From: Candidatus Chloroheliaceae bacterium
GTDB taxonomy: Bacteria; Chloroflexota; Chloroflexia; Chloroheliales; Chloroheliaceae
Assembly (NCBI GenBank): GCA_013390945.1
Contig: JACAUC010000018.1
Span: forward strand, 1 to 43,100
DNA: 43,100 nt
Direction: 5' to 3'
The notes under the pieces were generated by a model, which was given only the letters and a program-made list of their open reading frames with translations, was not told where the DNA came from and did no database searches. How positions within the stretch are numbered: the stretch's first letter is position 1; the number at the start of each line of letters is the position of its first letter. Shown piece by piece: positions 41,848 to 43,100 of the stretch. The position numbers were made by a program, and so were the translations under genes.

Positions 41848-42834
41848 TTAAATTTTTTCAAGTTCTTTCTGGAGTTCATCAAGCTGGATAGTCGCGTTCC
41901 CATATTTACGGACTACCACTTGAGCCGCACAGTTGGCAAGGTGAGCGGCATCTAGGATAGGTGCGCCTGCCAAGAGCGCAAGGGTCAGCACCGCGATGAC
42001 AGTATCACCTGCCCCGGTTACATCAAAGACCTCGCTACGGGTAGTAGCCGGGGCATGGTAGTAATCTCCATTCAAGTCCAGAATGGACATACCCTCGCCG
42101 CCTCTGGTAATAATGACGCTAGTGACCGCCAAATCTTCCTTTAGAAATTGCAGCGCGGTAGCATAATCTTCTTCGGAGCGCAGTGGGCGACGCAAGAAAT
42201 GCTCGGCCTCTTGCTGGTTGCATTTAACCAACGTAGTGCCTTTGAACTTGTTTAGATCACCTTGCGAATCGACCATAATTAACTTACCTGCCGTATGAGC
42301 CGCTTCCAATGCTGCCGCAATCACCGCCTCGCTTACGACACCGCACTTGTAATCTGAAAAGAGAATCGCATCCACTTGGGGAACCACCCACCGCAGGTAA
42401 GTTATCACGGCCTGCTCCACTGGCTCAGAAAGAGGACTACGGTCTACCCGATCTATGCGGGCCACATGTTGTGGGTAGACCAATTCACCACGCGCTACAA
42501 TCCGTGTTTTGGTAGTGGTGGGTCGCGCCGGGTCTACCACCAACCCGGTTACATCCACCCCTCGTGCTAATAACATCTCACTTAGTTGCCGTCCACCCTG
42601 ATCGTGACCTACTACACCCAATTGGTAAGCTCTTCCCCCTAGTGCCGAAATATTACAAGCCGGAGCGGTTGCTCCGCCAGGTACAGAATGTTGTTCCCGA
42701 AATTCCAAAACCGCAATCGGGGCCTCCCGACTAATCCGGCTTGGCTTGCCAATAATATATTCGTCTAGGTAGAGATCACCCACTACCACTACTTTTTTAT
42801 CCGCGAAAAGCGGCAAATAATCGGCCAGTTGCAT
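41848..42834 (-). CDS. PfkB-family sugar kinase, RfaE1-like
   Basis: 328 residues of the ribokinase/PfkB fold. The opening VVVVGDLYLDEYIIGKPSRISREAP, the motif VPGGATAPACNISALG, TTKTRIVARG and the anion-hole/catalytic GAGDT are all typical of D-glycero-beta-D-manno-heptose-7-phosphate kinases (RfaE1/HldE N-domain). It phosphorylates a sugar phosphate with ATP in the cytoplasm. The heptose synthesis partners (GmhA, GmhB, adenylyltransferase) are not in the window, so the exact sugar stays open. AAAGGAT precedes the ATG. It heads the pair with murJ. Confidence 0.88.
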   Translation of the reverse strand: MQLADYLPLFADKKVVVVGDLYLDEYIIGKPSRISREAPIAVLEFREQHSVPGGATAPACNISALGGRAYQLGVVGHDQGGRQLSEMLLARGVDVTGLVVDPARPTTTKTRIVARGELVYPQHVARIDRVDRSPLSEPVEQAVITYLRWVVPQVDAILFSDYKCGVVSEAVIAAALEAAHTAGKLIMVDSQGDLNKFKGTTLVKCNQQEAEHFLRRPLRSEEDYATALQFLKEDLAVTSVIITRGGEGMSILDLNGDYYHAPATTRSEVFDVTGAGDTVIAVLTLALLAGAPILDAAHLANCAAQVVVRKYGNATIQLDELQKELEKI

Positions 42835-42870
42835 CTTTATCCTTTTGCCCCTCGTCTTTAGCCCAGCATG

Positions 42871-42899
42871 TTGACAAAGAAAAGGCAGAATGTTATAAT
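42871..42899 (+). promoter_or_regulatory. Perfect consensus sigma70 promoter
   Basis: TTGACA (42871-42876), exactly 17 bp, TATAAT (42894-42899). It points away from the kinase gene (divergent), with an expected start at 42906-42908 and no coding frame following. Confidence 0.85.
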
Positions 42900-42905
42900 T
42901 TACCT

Positions 42906-42960
42906 GTCGGGAGGAGGGCAGTCAGAGACTTGTTAAGTAGCTGTCTGCTCTTCTTTTTTC
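42906..42960 (+). ncRNA. Candidate small RNA (about 55 nt) ending in an intrinsic terminator
   Basis: Starts at the consensus promoter above. Bases 42911-42925 pair with 42941-42955 (15 pairs with one T-T mismatch and several G-U), the loop contains a further 4-bp stem ACTT-GTT-AAGT, and a TCTTTTTTC run follows. Nearly the whole transcript is this structure. There is no open frame or ribosome site in it. Alternatives: an attenuator leader for a gene beyond the window, or a promoter-terminator module that feeds the adjacent repeat array. Confidence 0.6.
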
Positions 42961-42983
42961 ATAACCTTTTTCTCAAATAAGAG

Positions 42984-43100
42984 CGGGATTAGAAATCCCT
43001 CCTACAAGGTTTGACCTCAATCGGGATTAGAAATCCCTCCTACAAGTTTGACCCCAATCGGGATTAGAAATTCCTCCTACAAGGTTTGACCCCAATCGGG
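42984..43100. repeat. Direct tandem GTAG-hairpin repeat, right array
   Basis: CGGGATTAGAAATCCC begins at 42984, 43022, 43059 and (cut) 43097: a period of 37-38 bp. The unit is the same palindrome plus TCCTAC as at the left edge, followed by AAGGTTTGACCCCAAT. The orientation is the same as in the left array, where the period is 42 bp. Units differ by single bases (TTCCTCC in the third copy). Runs off the window end. Confidence 0.85.

Noticed and set aside
42984..43100. CRISPR array at the right edge
   Set aside because: The whole 37-38 bp unit is repeated with only scattered base changes; there are no unique spacers, and no cas gene is in the window.

Overview
The window looks like a chromosomal segment of a free-living bacterium, most likely a member of the Chloroflexota. 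This is inference: a B12-dependent ribonucleotide reductase with an intein, QueG, a GH57 glucan enzyme, a Uma2 protein, an LCP protein with a LytR_C tail, a NACHT/HEAT ATPase and many GTAG-headed palindromic repeats fit together in that phylum, but there is no rRNA or marker gene to prove it. There are about thirty protein genes, no rRNA or tRNA that I can see, and no complete insertion sequence.

Region by region. (1) 76-7279, minus strand: a five-gene run read fkbH-like HAD protein, acyl carrier protein, LuxR-type response regulator, AMP-forming acyl ligase, asparagine-synthase-type amidotransferase. It is a carrier-protein pathway that should make and transfer an acyl or amide group. Across a 657-bp AT-rich gap (7280-7936) lie a plus-strand sugar transferase that starts lipid-linked glycans and an LCP ligase, so the block may build or decorate a surface polysaccharide. 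(2) 11172-15306: nrdR and nrdJ; nrdJ carries a 373-residue LAGLIDADG intein exactly at the thiyl-radical cysteine. (3) 15544-19888: a tungsten aldehyde oxidoreductase, the frameshifted 3' end of an acetylornithine-aminotransferase-like gene, a small membrane protein, two miniature mobile elements and an aldo/keto reductase. (4) 20073-25089: queG, a CPBP membrane protease, a quinone oxidoreductase, and a Crp-like regulator with an unusual N-terminal domain. (5) 25304-31936: a NACHT-HEAT protein, a small membrane protein, an orphan branched-chain-amino-acid-type binding lipoprotein and a chemoreceptor. (6) 32154-36824: ychF, a GH57 glucan enzyme with a large charged insertion, Uma2, def. (7) 36886-42834: a beta-propeller lipoprotein, a YczE-like membrane protein, a rhodanese, murJ and a PfkB sugar kinase.

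The most striking non-genic content is repetitive. Five copies of a 91-148 bp miniature inverted-repeat element (ends GTATC...GATAC) are scattered through the window; three have perfect, different 8-bp target duplications, and in two of them the duplicated octamer contains the stop codon of the neighbouring gene. Both window edges run into direct tandem arrays of a 37-42 bp unit built on a GTAG-footed hairpin. Beside the right-hand array sits a perfect consensus promoter (TTGACA-17-TATAAT) followed about 50 nt later by a strong intrinsic terminator, a good candidate for an undescribed small RNA.
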